Origin: Enterovirga aerilata
GTDB lineage: Bacteria > Pseudomonadota > Alphaproteobacteria > Rhizobiales > Beijerinckiaceae
Assembly (NCBI RefSeq): GCF_013044135.1
Contig: NZ_JABEPP010000002.1
Span: 124,001-188,000 of the forward strand
Direction of reading: 5' to 3'
Length of the DNA stretch: 64,000 nt
Position 1 is the first letter of the stretch; every line of letters begins with the position of its first letter. Below the pieces are notes generated by a model. That model searched no databases. It was given only the letters and a program-made list of their open reading frames with translations, and had not been told where the DNA came from. The position numbers and the translations under genes were made by a program. Positions 29,215-40,742 of this stretch are shown piece after piece.

Positions 29215-29943
29215 ATGAGCAAGCGGAACGAGCCTGGTCCGGGCGCGCTGGCGCGCCAGCACGCGCCGACATCATCGGCCGGGGAAATCTCGGCTTTCCT
29301 CAGCGACGCTCGGCGGCTCGAGGCGATCGCGCCCGAGAGGGCCGGCCGGCTCGTTTTCGCGCTCGATGCCACGATGAGCCGCCAGCCGACCTGGGATCTC
29401 GCCGCCGAGGTCCAGGCCGGCATGTTCGAGAGCGCGGCGCAGATCGGCGGCCTCGCCGTCCAGCTCGTCTATTACCGCGGGTTCGGCGAGTGCCGCGCCT
29501 CCCGCTGGGTGGGCGACGCGCGCGAGCTCAAGGCGATGATGGCCAGGATCTCCGTCCGCGGCGGGCGCACCCAGATCGGCCGCGTGCTGGCGCATGTCCG
29601 CACCGAGGCGAGCCGGTCCCCGGTCGCGGCGCTCGTTTTCGTCGGCGACGCCTTCGAGGAGCCGATCGATCCCGTCTGCGCCACCGCCGGCGAGCTCGGC
29701 CTTCTGAACACCAAGGTCTTCATGTTCCACGAGGGTGGCGATCCGGCCGCCGCGGGCGCTTTCGCGGAGATCGCGCGGCTTGCAGGCGGGGCGGCCATGC
29801 GCTTCGACGCCTCCGCTCCCGCCTCCCTGGCCTCGCTGCTGCGGGCCGTGGCGGCCTATGCTGCCGGCGGGCGGGCCGCGCTCCAACGGCTCGCCCAGGG
29901 GGATCGTGAAGCCCGGCGCCTCATCGCCGCCATGCCGCAATGA
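29215..29943 (+). CDS. von Willebrand factor A-like protein
   Basis: A 242-residue cytoplasmic protein. After a polar N-terminus, RLVFALDATMSRQPTWDLA gives a vWA-type first strand with a MIDAS-like Asp51-x-Thr53-x-Ser55. GGRTQIGRVL (about residue 116-125) supplies the second metal loop and VAALVFVGDAFEE the third, so metal binding is plausible. The remainder alternates strands and helices as in a Rossmann-like vWA domain. The stop overlaps the next start (ATGA at 29940), so translation is coupled to the J-domain protein. A partner complex is suggested; its nature is unknown. Confidence 0.75.
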   Translation: MSKRNEPGPGALARQHAPTSSAGEISAFLSDARRLEAIAPERAGRLVFALDATMSRQPTWDLAAEVQAGMFESAAQIGGLAVQLVYYRGFGECRASRWVGDARELKAMMARISVRGGRTQIGRVLAHVRTEASRSPVAALVFVGDAFEEPIDPVCATAGELGLLNTKVFMFHEGGDPAAAGAFAEIARLAGGAAMRFDASAPASLASLLRAVAAYAAGGRAALQRLAQGDREARRLIAAMPQ

Positions 29944-30653
29944 CCGCAATCGCCGGGCTCCTCACGGCGTTCCTGCTCTGGTGGCTGATCAAGAGCTTCG
30001 CCCGCGCCAATCCGGCCCGTGTCGTGCAGACGGTGAAGCTCGTCGGCGGGGCGGCGGCGCTCGCCGCCACGGGGCTGCTCGTGCTGCGCGGACGGCTCGA
30101 CATGGCCGTGCTGACCGGCGGGATCGGCGCCTGGCTCCTTGGCTGGGCCGCTCCGCCGAACTGGTGGCCCGCCGGAATCGGCCAGCGTCGGACGGGGGGC
30201 GGAACCTCGCGCGTCCGCTCGGCCACGCTGGAGATGGCGCTCGACCATGAGACCGGGGCCATGTCGGGCCGCGTGCTGGCGGGCGAGTTCGCCGGTCGCG
30301 ACCTTGCGGAGCTCGGCCTGCCGCAGTTGCGCCGGCTGCTGACTGCCGGCCTAGCAGGCGACGTTGAGGGCGGACGGCTCCTCGAAGCCTATCTGGACCG
30401 CCGGTTTCCCGGCTGGCGTGAAGACGCTGAGGGAGATCCTCACCGCCGGGGCGGGGCCGATCTTCAGCGCGGCGCGATGACGGAGCAGGAAGCTTACGAG
30501 ATCCTGGGGCTTCAGCCAGGAGCGGGTCCGGACGACGTCCGGGCGGCTCACCGGCGCCTGATGAAGAAGCTTCACCCCGACCAGGGCGGGTCGACCTATC
30601 TTGCAAGCCGCGTCAACCAGGCGAAGGACCTCTTGCTGGACCGACATCGCTGA
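29940..30653 (+). CDS. membrane-anchored J-domain (DnaJ-like) protein
   Basis: A 237-residue protein. Two N-terminal hydrophobic segments (about residues 4-20 and 30-70, the latter perhaps two passes) anchor it; a soluble linker follows, and a C-terminal J domain starts at about residue 180 (MTEQEAYEILGL) with the HPD motif in KKLHPDQGG and the final helix NQAKDLLLDRHR. The layout is like DjlA or Tim14 co-chaperones, with the J domain at the C-terminus and next to the membrane. It should stimulate DnaK ATPase locally. It is translationally coupled to the vWA protein. Confidence 0.85.
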   Translation: MTAIAGLLTAFLLWWLIKSFARANPARVVQTVKLVGGAAALAATGLLVLRGRLDMAVLTGGIGAWLLGWAAPPNWWPAGIGQRRTGGGTSRVRSATLEMALDHETGAMSGRVLAGEFAGRDLAELGLPQLRRLLTAGLAGDVEGGRLLEAYLDRRFPGWREDAEGDPHRRGGADLQRGAMTEQEAYEILGLQPGAGPDDVRAAHRRLMKKLHPDQGGSTYLASRVNQAKDLLLDRHR

Positions 30654-30699
30654 TACTCCACGCGCGACCGGTCGGACGGACCGGGGTCGGAACATTCGG

Positions 30700-30718
30700 C
30701 CGGGGCGTGCCGCCCCGG
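30700..30718. terminator. symmetrical hairpin between convergent genes
   Basis: CCGGGGCG, loop TGC, CGCCCCGG: eight perfect pairs in the 81-base gap between the J-domain gene and dacF, both of which end here. No clear T-run on either side; a bidirectional end is likely. Confidence 0.5.
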
Positions 30719-30734
30719 GTTGACGGTGGCTGCT

Positions 30735-32243
30735 TCAGCTCCTGGTGGCGAAGCAGGCGAAGCCGTTCCTCTTCAGCGCGCGGCAGGCCTCCTGGGCGCT
30801 GTCGGCTTCGCTGAAGCCCGAGAAGCGGGCGCGGTAGAGGGTCGAGCCGCCGCGATTCACCTTCTCGGTGAAGGGTGCCGCCTTGGCGAGGAGCCGGCCC
30901 GAGCGGGAGCGCGCCTCGTCCAGGATCGCGCGGGCCTGGCGTTCGTCGCCCTCGGCCGCGAGCTGGATGACCCAGGGCGTCACCGCTGCCGGGCGGGAGA
31001 CGGTCTCGCGCTTCGTCTCGACCGGCTCGGCCTTCAGCGCGACCTCGGACCGGGCCGGCGGCTCAGGCACGGCCGGCAGAAGGGGAAGGCGGGCCTCGAT
31101 CTTCTGCGACGGGGAGGGCGGCGTCGGAGCCGCCGCGAGTGCGGGCCTGGACGAGCTCGGGGTGGTGGTCGAGGCGCCGTTCGGCGCGGTGGCGACGGCC
31201 GGGCGCATCAGCTCGAGAGGGCGGCCCGGCTTGATGGATGCCGTCGTGCTGGACGCGCTCTCGACCTCGGCCGCCGATACGACGCGGGCGCGCGGCTCGG
31301 GACGGTCGTCGTCGTCCCGGCTTGCGAAGGAGGAGCCGATGGAGGCCTTCGCGAGATTGGTGCGGATCAGGTTCGCCATGATGGCGTCCCGGCTTGCGGC
31401 CGACTTGCCGCCGAGAACGACGCCGATCACGTGGCGGCCGTTGAGCTTCGCCGAGGTCAGGAGGTTGAAGCCGGAGGCGTTGGTGAAGCCGGTCTTGATG
31501 CCGTCGACGCCCTCGATCTTGCCGAGCAGCCGGTTGTGGTTGCCGATGGCGCGGCCCGCATAGTGGAAGGTGCGGGTCTGGAAGAACTTGTAGTAGCGCG
31601 GGAACCGATCCTGGATCGCACGGCCGAGGATCGCAAGGTCCCGTGCCGTGGTGATCTGCTCCCGGTCCGGCAGGCCGGAAGCGTTGCGGTAGACGGTGCT
31701 CGTCATGCCGAGCTGGCGCGCCTTGCGGGTCATGCGCTCGGCGAACTCCTCCTCGCTCCCGGCGAGGTTCTCCGCGATCGCGCAGGCGACGTCGTTGGCC
31801 GATTTCGTGACGAGCGCCTTGATGGCGTCCTCGACCGAGATGGTGTCGCCCGGCCGGAAGCCGATCTTGGAGGGCGCCATGGCCGCGGCGCGCGCCGAGA
31901 TGCGGAGCTCGGAATCCAGCGAGAGCGTGCCCCGCTCCAGCTGCTCGAAGAGCATGTAGAGCGTCATCACCTTGGTGACGGAGGCGGGGTGGCGCGGCGC
32001 GGTCTCGTCCACCGCGTACATCGTGCGGCCGGTATTGGCGTCAACGACGAGTGCCGCGAAGGGCGGGGAATAGCCGCCGCTCGCGCGCGTCACATTCGCC
32101 TTGTGGCTCTTGCGGGAGACCTTCTTCTTGCTCCTCGCCTCCGCCTCGTCCGCCGTCACGAGCGACGCGGCGAGGCCGACGACCGCGGCCATAACGAGAG
32201 CACGCGTTCCACGCCCACCGACGCAACGCAACATCATGATCAT
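30735..32243 (-). CDS. dacF: D-alanyl-D-alanine carboxypeptidase (peptidase S11) with C-terminal SPOR domain
   Basis: A 502-residue penicillin-binding protein that trims pentapeptide stems of peptidoglycan. A signal peptide (ALVMAAVVGLAASLVTADEAEA) precedes the S11 domain, with the Ser88-x2-Lys91 motif (ASVTK), the SxN motif in SANDVACAIAENL and KTG in DGIKTGFTN. After a Pro/Ala-rich linker, the last 80 residues form a SPOR domain (WVIQLAAEGDERQARAIL onwards), which binds denuded glycan at division sites. Three nearby ATGs exist (32243, 32237, 32234); the first is given. The fusion is common in Hyphomicrobiales. It is divergent from the phasin gene. Confidence 0.92.
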   Translation of the reverse strand: MIMMLRCVGGRGTRALVMAAVVGLAASLVTADEAEARSKKKVSRKSHKANVTRASGGYSPPFAALVVDANTGRTMYAVDETAPRHPASVTKVMTLYMLFEQLERGTLSLDSELRISARAAAMAPSKIGFRPGDTISVEDAIKALVTKSANDVACAIAENLAGSEEEFAERMTRKARQLGMTSTVYRNASGLPDREQITTARDLAILGRAIQDRFPRYYKFFQTRTFHYAGRAIGNHNRLLGKIEGVDGIKTGFTNASGFNLLTSAKLNGRHVIGVVLGGKSAASRDAIMANLIRTNLAKASIGSSFASRDDDDRPEPRARVVSAAEVESASSTTASIKPGRPLELMRPAVATAPNGASTTTPSSSRPALAAAPTPPSPSQKIEARLPLLPAVPEPPARSEVALKAEPVETKRETVSRPAAVTPWVIQLAAEGDERQARAILDEARSRSGRLLAKAAPFTEKVNRGGSTLYRARFSGFSEADSAQEACRALKRNGFACFATRS

Positions 32244-32376
32244 CCGCCCCCGAACTCGTCGGCTGACCTGGCCGAGGGCAGCTCCACAGAGGGGCTGACG
32301 CCGGCGCGACACAGTCCAGGACGGTAGGCGGACGCAGTTACAGATGGGTTAAATGCGCTTCAAAGGCGTGTCATGT

Positions 32377-32418
32377 TGCGATGCACAAAATCTCGTTGAC
32401 GAAAATTTGTGCATCGCA
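32377..32418. promoter_or_regulatory. operator: 13-bp perfect inverted repeat around the phasin promoter, PhaR-like
   Basis: TGCGATGCACAAA (32377-32389) and its exact complement TTTGTGCATCGCA (32406-32418), 16 bases apart, flank the -35 box. Each arm contains a TGC-N3-GCA dyad (32377-32385 and 32410-32418), close to the CTGC-N3/4-GCAG site reported for Rhodobacter PhaR. A repressor here would block phaP when no polyhydroxyalkanoate is present. The site is seen; its regulator is inferred. Confidence 0.72.
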
Positions 32419-32424
32419 TATATC
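32396..32424 (+). promoter_or_regulatory. sigma-70 promoter of the phasin gene
   Basis: TTGACG (32396-32401), exactly 17 bases, TATATC (32419-32424). This is one of the best housekeeping promoters in the window, and it is interleaved with the inverted repeat. Confidence 0.75.
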
Positions 32425-32497
32425 CGGGCTGGCCGCCGGTGAAGGAGGGCCTCAACCGCAAAGCAGAGGACGGCACCGCAAGGGCCGGGGAGCGAGC

Positions 32498-32830
32498 ATG
32501 TTGCAATTCGATACGTTTCAGAAGTTCAGCAAGGATGGGATGGACGCCGCGATGACGTCCTTCGGCGCCCTGTCGCGCGGCATCCAGTCTGCCGCGGTCG
32601 AGGCGGTCGATTACGCCAAGCGCTCCTTTGAGCAGGGCAGCCAGACGGTCGAGAAGCTCGCCGGGGCGCGCACGCTGGACACCGCCGTGGAGATCCAGGG
32701 CGAGTACCTCCGCGCGGCCTACGAGAACTTCGTCGCGCAGGCGACCAAGATGGGCGAGCTCGCCGCGGCGACCGCCAAGGAGGCCTACGCGCCGGTCGAG
32801 ACCCTCGTCGTGAAGGCGCGCGCCGCCTGA
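32498..32830 (+). CDS. phaP: phasin family protein
   Basis: A 110-residue amphipathic helical protein that coats polyhydroxyalkanoate granules. It has the Phasin_2 pattern: [19 protein letters not shown], then [52 protein letters not shown] in pieces matching the family's central helix (key residues YAKRSFE and [10 protein letters not shown]). No cysteine and no signal peptide. GGGGAG precedes the ATG at 32498. The strong promoter, paired operator and own terminator fit a highly expressed, PhaR-type controlled gene. Confidence 0.9.
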   Translation: MLQFDTFQKFSKDGMDAAMTSFGALSRGIQSAAVEAVDYAKRSFEQGSQTVEKLAGARTLDTAVEIQGEYLRAAYENFVAQATKMGELAAATAKEAYAPVETLVVKARAA

Positions 32831-32856
32831 ACGTCGAGTTCAGATCGGTTCATCGG

Positions 32857-32883
32857 ACGCCCGGCTCTGCCGGGCGTTTTCGT
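32857..32883 (+). terminator. intrinsic terminator of phaP
   Basis: Stem CGCCCGGC/GCCGGGCG with loop TCT, then TTTT (32877-32880), 27 bases after the stop. Confidence 0.87.
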
Positions 32884-33080
32884 TTGCGCTACCGGGGCGG
32901 CGATCCGGTCCCGGCCTTGCCTCGGGCACAATTGACCGCGAGTATGCGTCGAGACGGCGCGGCATCTGGCGAGGGGGCGGCAGCGTCCCTAGATTGCTTC
33001 CCGAAGGGAATCGACCAGGGCCGGCCTTCAGGGGCGCGTTCGGAACATCCCTGAACGCAGGGTCATTGGTCACGGGCGGC

Positions 33081-33452
33081 ATGAGCGGGCGAAGCGGCTC
33101 AAACGAGTTCCAGATCACAGGGGCGGGTCCCCGTTCGGCGGGCGGGGACGACGGCCGCACCGGCACGGCGATCATCACGAAGACCAAACCGCGCACCAAG
33201 CGCCCGAACCTCTACCGCGTTCTTCTTCTCAACGACGACTACACCCCGATGGAGTTCGTCGTGCTCGTCCTCGAGCGGTTCTTCAACAAGTCGCGCGAGG
33301 ACGCGACCCGCATCATGCTCCACGTCCACCAGAACGGTGTCGGCGAGTGCGGCGTCTTCACCTACGAGGTCGCCGAGACAAAGGTGACACAGGTGATGGA
33401 TTTCGCACGCAAGCACCAGCATCCGCTTCAGTGCGTCATGGAAAAGAAGTAA
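33081..33452 (+). CDS. clpS: ClpS adaptor protein (N-end rule)
   Basis: A 123-residue adaptor that hands N-degron substrates to ClpA. After a disordered N-terminus of about 40 residues, the conserved core begins at [21 protein letters not shown], carrying the Asn-Asp-Asp and Met of the N-degron pocket, followed by the [21 protein letters not shown] signature. The start MSGRSGSNE at 33081 is chosen; the frame remains open 87 bases upstream. It is 27 bases before clpA, the standard pair. Confidence 0.95.
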   Translation: MSGRSGSNEFQITGAGPRSAGGDDGRTGTAIITKTKPRTKRPNLYRVLLLNDDYTPMEFVVLVLERFFNKSREDATRIMLHVHQNGVGECGVFTYEVAETKVTQVMDFARKHQHPLQCVMEKK

Positions 33453-33479
33453 CCTCTTCCGAAAACCCGAGGGGCACGC

Positions 33480-35920
<2,441 letters not shown>

Positions 35921-35924
<4 letters not shown>

Positions 35925-36343
35925 ATGCGGAAACCGCAAAGAGCGAGTCGCTCGGGCTGACGCTGGCGCCGGAGGAGCGGCCCGCCGCGCCTCAGGGCAA
36001 GTCGGCCCAGCGCTTCCGCCGCTCCTGGTCCCGCATGCGTTTCAGGGTCGGCGGTTCGCTCGGACCGGCGACGACCGCGTCCGCCGTTCCGGCAGTGGCT
36101 GCCGAGGAGGACGGGGCGCAGCCGGCGCGGGCGCAGAAGCACAGGAAGACCTGGCGCGAGCAGCGCTGGGAGCGGCGGCGTCGGCGCCGCATGTTCGAGG
36201 AGGTTCTGGGCTGGATCCTCGTGCCGATCATCGTCGTGGCGGTCTATTGGGGGATCAAGTCCGGCCTGAACGCACTCGGCACCACGCCGACTGCCCTCAT
36301 CCAGGGGATTCGGACCGCGATCCGCGGGGGTGGGGGCTTCTAG
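35921..36343 (+). CDS. hypothetical membrane protein coupled to clpA
   Basis: A 140-residue protein. Residues 1-90 are polar, with Ala/Pro-rich disorder and a strongly basic cluster (WREQRWERRRRRRMFEE). One hydrophobic segment (about 96-114, VLGWILVPIIVVAVYWGI) spans the membrane. The C-terminus is short and Gly-rich. ATG at 35921 overlaps the clpA stop (ATGA), so translation is coupled. I do not recognise the family. A link to ClpA function is suggested only by the coupling. Confidence 0.72.
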
Positions 36344-36361
36344 CGGCCGGAAGGGACCTCG

Positions 36362-37870
36362 TCAGTTCGTCAGCCCCGCGCGCCTGACGGCATCCTCGGC
36401 CGCACGGAACAGGGCGCGCGCCTTGTTCTCGCATTCCTGGCGCTCGGAAGCGGCGTCGGAATCGTGCACGATCCCGGCCCCCGCCTGCACATACATGCGG
36501 CCGTCCTTCACCACGGCCGTGCGCAGCACGATGCAAGTATCCATCTGGCCGTCGGCGCCGAAATAGCCGATGCAGCCGGCATAGGGTCCGCGGCCGTCCG
36601 GCTCGAGCTCGTCGATGATCTGCATGGCCCGGACCTTGGGCGCGCCCGACACGGTGCCGGCCGGAAAACCCGCCACCAGGGCGTCCAGCACGTCGCGGTC
36701 GGGCCGGAGCCGCCCCTCGACATTCGACACGATATGCATGACCTGGCTGTAGCGCTCGATGAAGAAGCTGTCCGTCACCTGGACGGAGCCGAGCTCGGCA
36801 ACGCGGCCGACGTCGTTCCGGCCTAGGTCGAGCAGCATCAGATGCTCGGCCCGTTCCTTCGGGTCCGCCAGAAGCTCCTCCGCGAGCCGCGCGTCCTCGG
36901 CAGGGGTGGCGCCGCGCGGACGCGTGCCGGCGATCGGCCGGACGGTCACGCGCCCCTGCTGCACGCGGACGAGAATCTCGGGGCTGGAACAGACGATCTG
37001 GAAGCTCTCGAAGTCGAGATAGCAGAGGAAGGGCGCCGGATTGATCCGCCGCAGGGAGCGGTAGAGCGCGAAGGGCGGGAGCGGGAAGGGCGCCTCGAAG
37101 CGCTGGGAGAGCACGACCTGGAAGATGTCGCCGGCCAGGATGTATTCCTTGGCGCGTGCGACGATGGCCTCGTATTCGCCCGGCGCCATGTTCGAGACCG
37201 GGGCCCCGATCCCGCCGGCGGGCGGCGGCGTGGAGTCGATCGCGGCCGGCGCCTCCAGGCAGGCGATCAGCTCCGAGATCGCGGCATTCGCGGCATCGTA
37301 GGCCGCTTCAGCATCGCCCCCGGGCTCCGGCTGGATGCGGAGCACGATCGAGATCTCGTCGCGCAGGTTGTCGAAGACGACCATGGCCGTCGGGCGGACC
37401 ATCACTGCTTCCGGCACGCCGATCGGGCTGGGCTTGGCGGGACCAAGCCGTTCCATCTGACGGACCATGTCGTAGCCGAGATAGCCGAAGAGGCCGGCCG
37501 ACATCGGCGGCAATTCCCGGTCCAGCTCGAAGCAGGTTTCCGCGACCAGCTTGCGCAGGCTGGGCAGAGGCGGATCGGGCGCGGGCTCGAAGGCGTCCGG
37601 CCGCGCAAGCGCGTCTCGGTTCAGCTCGGCCCGCCCGTCGCGCACGCGCCAGATCAGGTCCGGCGAAAGGCCGATCATCGAGTAGCGGCCCCGGACGGCG
37701 CCGCCCTCCACCGATTCGAGCAGGAAGGCCGGCCCGCTGCGCGCGGCGCGCAGCTTGATGAAGGCCGCGACCGCCGTCAGGAGGTCCCCGTCCATCCTGG
37801 CCCAGACCGCGAAGGGACGACCCGCGCGGTAGCGGCCGAGGAACCCCTCCCTGTCCCGGTGCTCGGGCAT
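36362..37870 (-). CDS. trpE: anthranilate synthase component I
   Basis: A 502-residue chorismate-binding enzyme, the first step of tryptophan synthesis, working with the glutaminase TrpG. The N-terminal regulatory domain contains LLESVEGG (residues about 50-57), the tryptophan-binding LLES feedback site. The catalytic domain has AGDIFQVVLSQRFE, IAGTRPRGATP, LMLLDLGRNDVGRV and the GTVSGAPKVRAM signature, all intact. It lies 16 bases after ppiD, and is likely co-transcribed. Unusually no trpG follows here; the next gene downstream is on the opposite strand. Confidence 0.95.
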   Translation of the reverse strand: MPEHRDREGFLGRYRAGRPFAVWARMDGDLLTAVAAFIKLRAARSGPAFLLESVEGGAVRGRYSMIGLSPDLIWRVRDGRAELNRDALARPDAFEPAPDPPLPSLRKLVAETCFELDRELPPMSAGLFGYLGYDMVRQMERLGPAKPSPIGVPEAVMVRPTAMVVFDNLRDEISIVLRIQPEPGGDAEAAYDAANAAISELIACLEAPAAIDSTPPPAGGIGAPVSNMAPGEYEAIVARAKEYILAGDIFQVVLSQRFEAPFPLPPFALYRSLRRINPAPFLCYLDFESFQIVCSSPEILVRVQQGRVTVRPIAGTRPRGATPAEDARLAEELLADPKERAEHLMLLDLGRNDVGRVAELGSVQVTDSFFIERYSQVMHIVSNVEGRLRPDRDVLDALVAGFPAGTVSGAPKVRAMQIIDELEPDGRGPYAGCIGYFGADGQMDTCIVLRTAVVKDGRMYVQAGAGIVHDSDAASERQECENKARALFRAAEDAVRRAGLTN

Positions 37871-37886
37871 CCGGAGCCGGCCGTCC

Positions 37887-39788
37887 TCAGCTCTCGGCGC
37901 CGATGGCGCGGCGCATGTTCTCCGGATAGGTCCGGACCCCGATCTGCCTCTCCACCTCGGCGACGTATTGGGAGAAGAGATCCTCGGCGACCGCCTGCCG
38001 GAGCTGGTTCTCCACAGCGGCGGCCTGCTGGGTGCTCGTCACGAAGGGCGGCACGCTCGCGGCCGTCACCTTGAAGACCGTCCGGCCGGTTTCGGTCGCC
38101 GCATCCGCCGCCTTGCCGACCGGGGTCGCGAAGGCGCGGGTGACGACCGCGCGGGGAAGGTCGGGCCGCGCATCGGCACGCGTGACGTCGCCGGCGCTGA
38201 CCGGCGTCAGCCCCGCCTCGCCCGCGACGGCTGCCATCTCGGCGCCGCCGTTCAGCTTCTCGACCATCTCGCGCGCCTTGTCGGCCAGGCGACGCTGGAC
38301 CTCGTCCGCCTTCCAGTCCTCGGCGACGCGGTCGCGCACCTCGGCGAGGGTGCGGTCGCGGGCGGGCTCGACGCCCGTCACGTCGTACCAGATGTAACCG
38401 CCGCCCGGCGTGCGGAGCGCCTCGTTATCCGCGCCGACGTCGGAGCGGAACACGGCCGGCACGAGCGTGGTCGGCTCCGGGATCGTCGCGACCGGGTTGC
38501 CGGCCTTGTCGCGGCCGCCGCGATCGATCGCCGCGACGGTCACGAGCGTCAGGCCACGCTCCCTGGCGATCTCGGCCAGCGGCTTCGCCCCGGCGCGCTG
38601 GTCCTCGATCGCGTCGTGGACGCGCTCGATCTCCGCTTTCGCGCGCTCCGTCGCAAGCTCGCGCTTCACCTCGGCCGCGACCTCGTCATAGGGCTTCCGC
38701 GAGCCCGGCTCGATCTTGGTGACCCGCAGGATCACCGGGCCGAAACGGCCGGGAACGGGATCGCTGACCGCTCCTTCGGCCAGCGCGAAGGCCGCCTCGG
38801 CCGCGGCCGGATCGATCATCTCGGCCTTGGCGAAGGTGCCGAGATTGAGCGTCGCCTCGTCGACGTTCCGCTCCTTGGCGAGTTCCTCGAAGGAAGTGCC
38901 GGCCTGCAGCTTCTCCTTCGCGGCGTTCGCCTCCTCGACGGTCGGAAACACGATCTGCTGCACGGTGCGCCGCTCCGGCGTGCCGAAGCGGGTCGACGCG
39001 ACCTGCTCGTAATGGCGGCGCGCCTCCTCGTCCGTGACCGCTTCCGGCTTGGCTAGCGCCGCGGCGTCGAGCACGAGATAGGTGAAGCCTCGGTATTCCG
39101 GCGCGCGGTAGGTCGCCTTGCGCTCGTCGAAGAAGCTCTGGAGCTGAGCCTCCGTCGGGACCGGGATCTCCCCGGCCTGAGCCGGGGTGAGCGCAACGTA
39201 GTCGAGGCTGCGCCTTTCGTTCTGGAAACGATGCACGGCCTCGCGCATGGCCGTCGGCACGGGCGGCTCGCCGGAGACGGCTTCGGCGAGTTGCAGGCGC
39301 GCCATGACGGCGCGCTGGTCGCGCACATATTGCGCCTCCGAGAGGCCGTTGGACCGGAGCAGGTCCGTGAACTGGGCGCGGTCGAACTCGCCGCTAGGTC
39401 CCCTGAAGTTCGGGTCGTTCTGGATCGCATCCACGACCTGCTGGTCGGAAACGGTGAGCTTCAGCTCGCGCGCCTTCTGGTCGAGCGCGGTTTCGGTGAC
39501 CAGCCGCGCGAGTACGCTCCGGTCGAGCCCGAGCGCCCGCGCCTGCTCGGGCGTGATGGACTGGCGCGTGCGGCGGATCAGGCTCTGGTACTCGTTCTGA
39601 TAGGCGGTGCGGTAGGCCTCGGCCGTGATGTCCTGCTTGCCGACCGTGGCGACCTGCGTGCGGACCTGTCCGCGGAAGATGTCGCCGATGCCCCAGATCG
39701 CGAAGCTGATGATCAGGAACCCGAACAGCACGCCGACGACCACGCGGCCGACCCAGCTCCGTCCGATCCTGTTGATCCCCTGCAGCAT
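37887..39788 (-). CDS. ppiD: periplasmic folding chaperone / peptidyl-prolyl isomerase PpiD
   Basis: A 633-residue inner-membrane protein. One N-terminal helix ([27 protein letters not shown], about residues 12-38) anchors it; the periplasmic part has a SurA_N-type domain (about 50-190) and a parvulin-like PPIase region (about 240-370; [25 protein letters not shown]), followed by helical repeats of the SurA_N-like type. The parvulin motif is degenerate, so isomerase activity may be weak, as known for PpiD. It helps outer-membrane proteins exiting the Sec translocon. Coupled with trpE downstream and divergent from tpiA, a common Hyphomicrobiales order. Confidence 0.9.
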   Translation of the reverse strand: MLQGINRIGRSWVGRVVVGVLFGFLIISFAIWGIGDIFRGQVRTQVATVGKQDITAEAYRTAYQNEYQSLIRRTRQSITPEQARALGLDRSVLARLVTETALDQKARELKLTVSDQQVVDAIQNDPNFRGPSGEFDRAQFTDLLRSNGLSEAQYVRDQRAVMARLQLAEAVSGEPPVPTAMREAVHRFQNERRSLDYVALTPAQAGEIPVPTEAQLQSFFDERKATYRAPEYRGFTYLVLDAAALAKPEAVTDEEARRHYEQVASTRFGTPERRTVQQIVFPTVEEANAAKEKLQAGTSFEELAKERNVDEATLNLGTFAKAEMIDPAAAEAAFALAEGAVSDPVPGRFGPVILRVTKIEPGSRKPYDEVAAEVKRELATERAKAEIERVHDAIEDQRAGAKPLAEIARERGLTLVTVAAIDRGGRDKAGNPVATIPEPTTLVPAVFRSDVGADNEALRTPGGGYIWYDVTGVEPARDRTLAEVRDRVAEDWKADEVQRRLADKAREMVEKLNGGAEMAAVAGEAGLTPVSAGDVTRADARPDLPRAVVTRAFATPVGKAADAATETGRTVFKVTAASVPPFVTSTQQAAAVENQLRQAVAEDLFSQYVAEVERQIGVRTYPENMRRAIGAES

Positions 39789-39913
39789 CCATCACCTTTC
39801 GCGCTTTGCGGCCGCCGATAGCCCATGCGGGAGATCGGCGAAAGGCCGCCGCGGCCGAGCGTTGCGGGGCAGGGGAGGCTCTGTTACGGCCCGGCCGACC
39901 CGGGGGAACAAGG

Positions 39914-40681
39914 ATGGACAAGGTATCGCCGCGGCCGCTCGTCGCGGGAAACTGGAAGATGAACGGCGTCAAGCGCTCGGCGAAGACGCTCGGCGAGATC
40001 ATGGAGGGCTACACGCCGGACCTGCGCGCCAGGGTCGATCTGCTCGTATGCCCACCCGCGACCCTGGTCTCGACCTTCGCGGTGATCGCGCTCGGGTCGA
40101 AGGTCGCCGTCGGCGGGCAGGATTGCCATCCCAAGGCGTCCGGTGCGCATACGGGGGACGTCTCTGCCGAGATGCTGACGGATGCAGGCGCGACATACGT
40201 GATTGTCGGCCATTCCGAGCGCAGGGCCGATCACGGCGAGACCGACGCACTCGTCCGGGCTAAGGCCGAGGCCGCACGGCGGGCAGGCCTGACGGCCATC
40301 ATCTGCGTCGGCGAGACCCGGGAGGAGCGGGAAGCCGGCCGCGCGCTCGACACGGTGTCGGCCCAGATCCGTGGCTCGGTGCCGCCGGGGTCCGATGCGG
40401 CCGATACGGTGATCGCCTATGAGCCGGTCTGGGCGATCGGGACGGGCCTCACGCCGACCGCCGCCGACGTCGCGGAGATGCACGCCCGCATCCGGTCCGA
40501 TCTCGCCGCTCTAGCCGGCGAGGAGGCGGCCGGCATACGCATCCTCTACGGCGGCTCGGTGAAGCCCGCCAATGCGCGCGAGCTCCTTTCGGTGCCGAAC
40601 GTCGACGGTGCTTTGGTCGGGGGCGCGAGCCTCGTCGCGGCCGATTTCCTCGCCATCGCTGCGGCGTATCGGGCGGAGTGA
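39914..40681 (+). CDS. tpiA: triose-phosphate isomerase
   Basis: A 255-residue glycolytic/gluconeogenic TIM barrel interconverting dihydroxyacetone phosphate and glyceraldehyde 3-phosphate. The catalytic Lys15 (GNWKMN), His100 (IVGHSERR) and Glu170 ([11 protein letters not shown]) are present, as are phosphate loops YGGSVKPAN and [12 protein letters not shown] 39914 gives the normal N-terminus ([17 protein letters not shown]). Divergent from ppiD; a 125-base gap may hold both promoters. Confidence 0.97.
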   Translation: MDKVSPRPLVAGNWKMNGVKRSAKTLGEIMEGYTPDLRARVDLLVCPPATLVSTFAVIALGSKVAVGGQDCHPKASGAHTGDVSAEMLTDAGATYVIVGHSERRADHGETDALVRAKAEAARRAGLTAIICVGETREEREAGRALDTVSAQIRGSVPPGSDAADTVIAYEPVWAIGTGLTPTAADVAEMHARIRSDLAALAGEEAAGIRILYGGSVKPANARELLSVPNVDGALVGGASLVAADFLAIAAAYRAE

Positions 40682-40742
40682 GGCCCGAACCCGAACGGCT
40701 CGAACTCATTGTCTCCGGGCCGTCTGCGTGCCGGAGGACATC

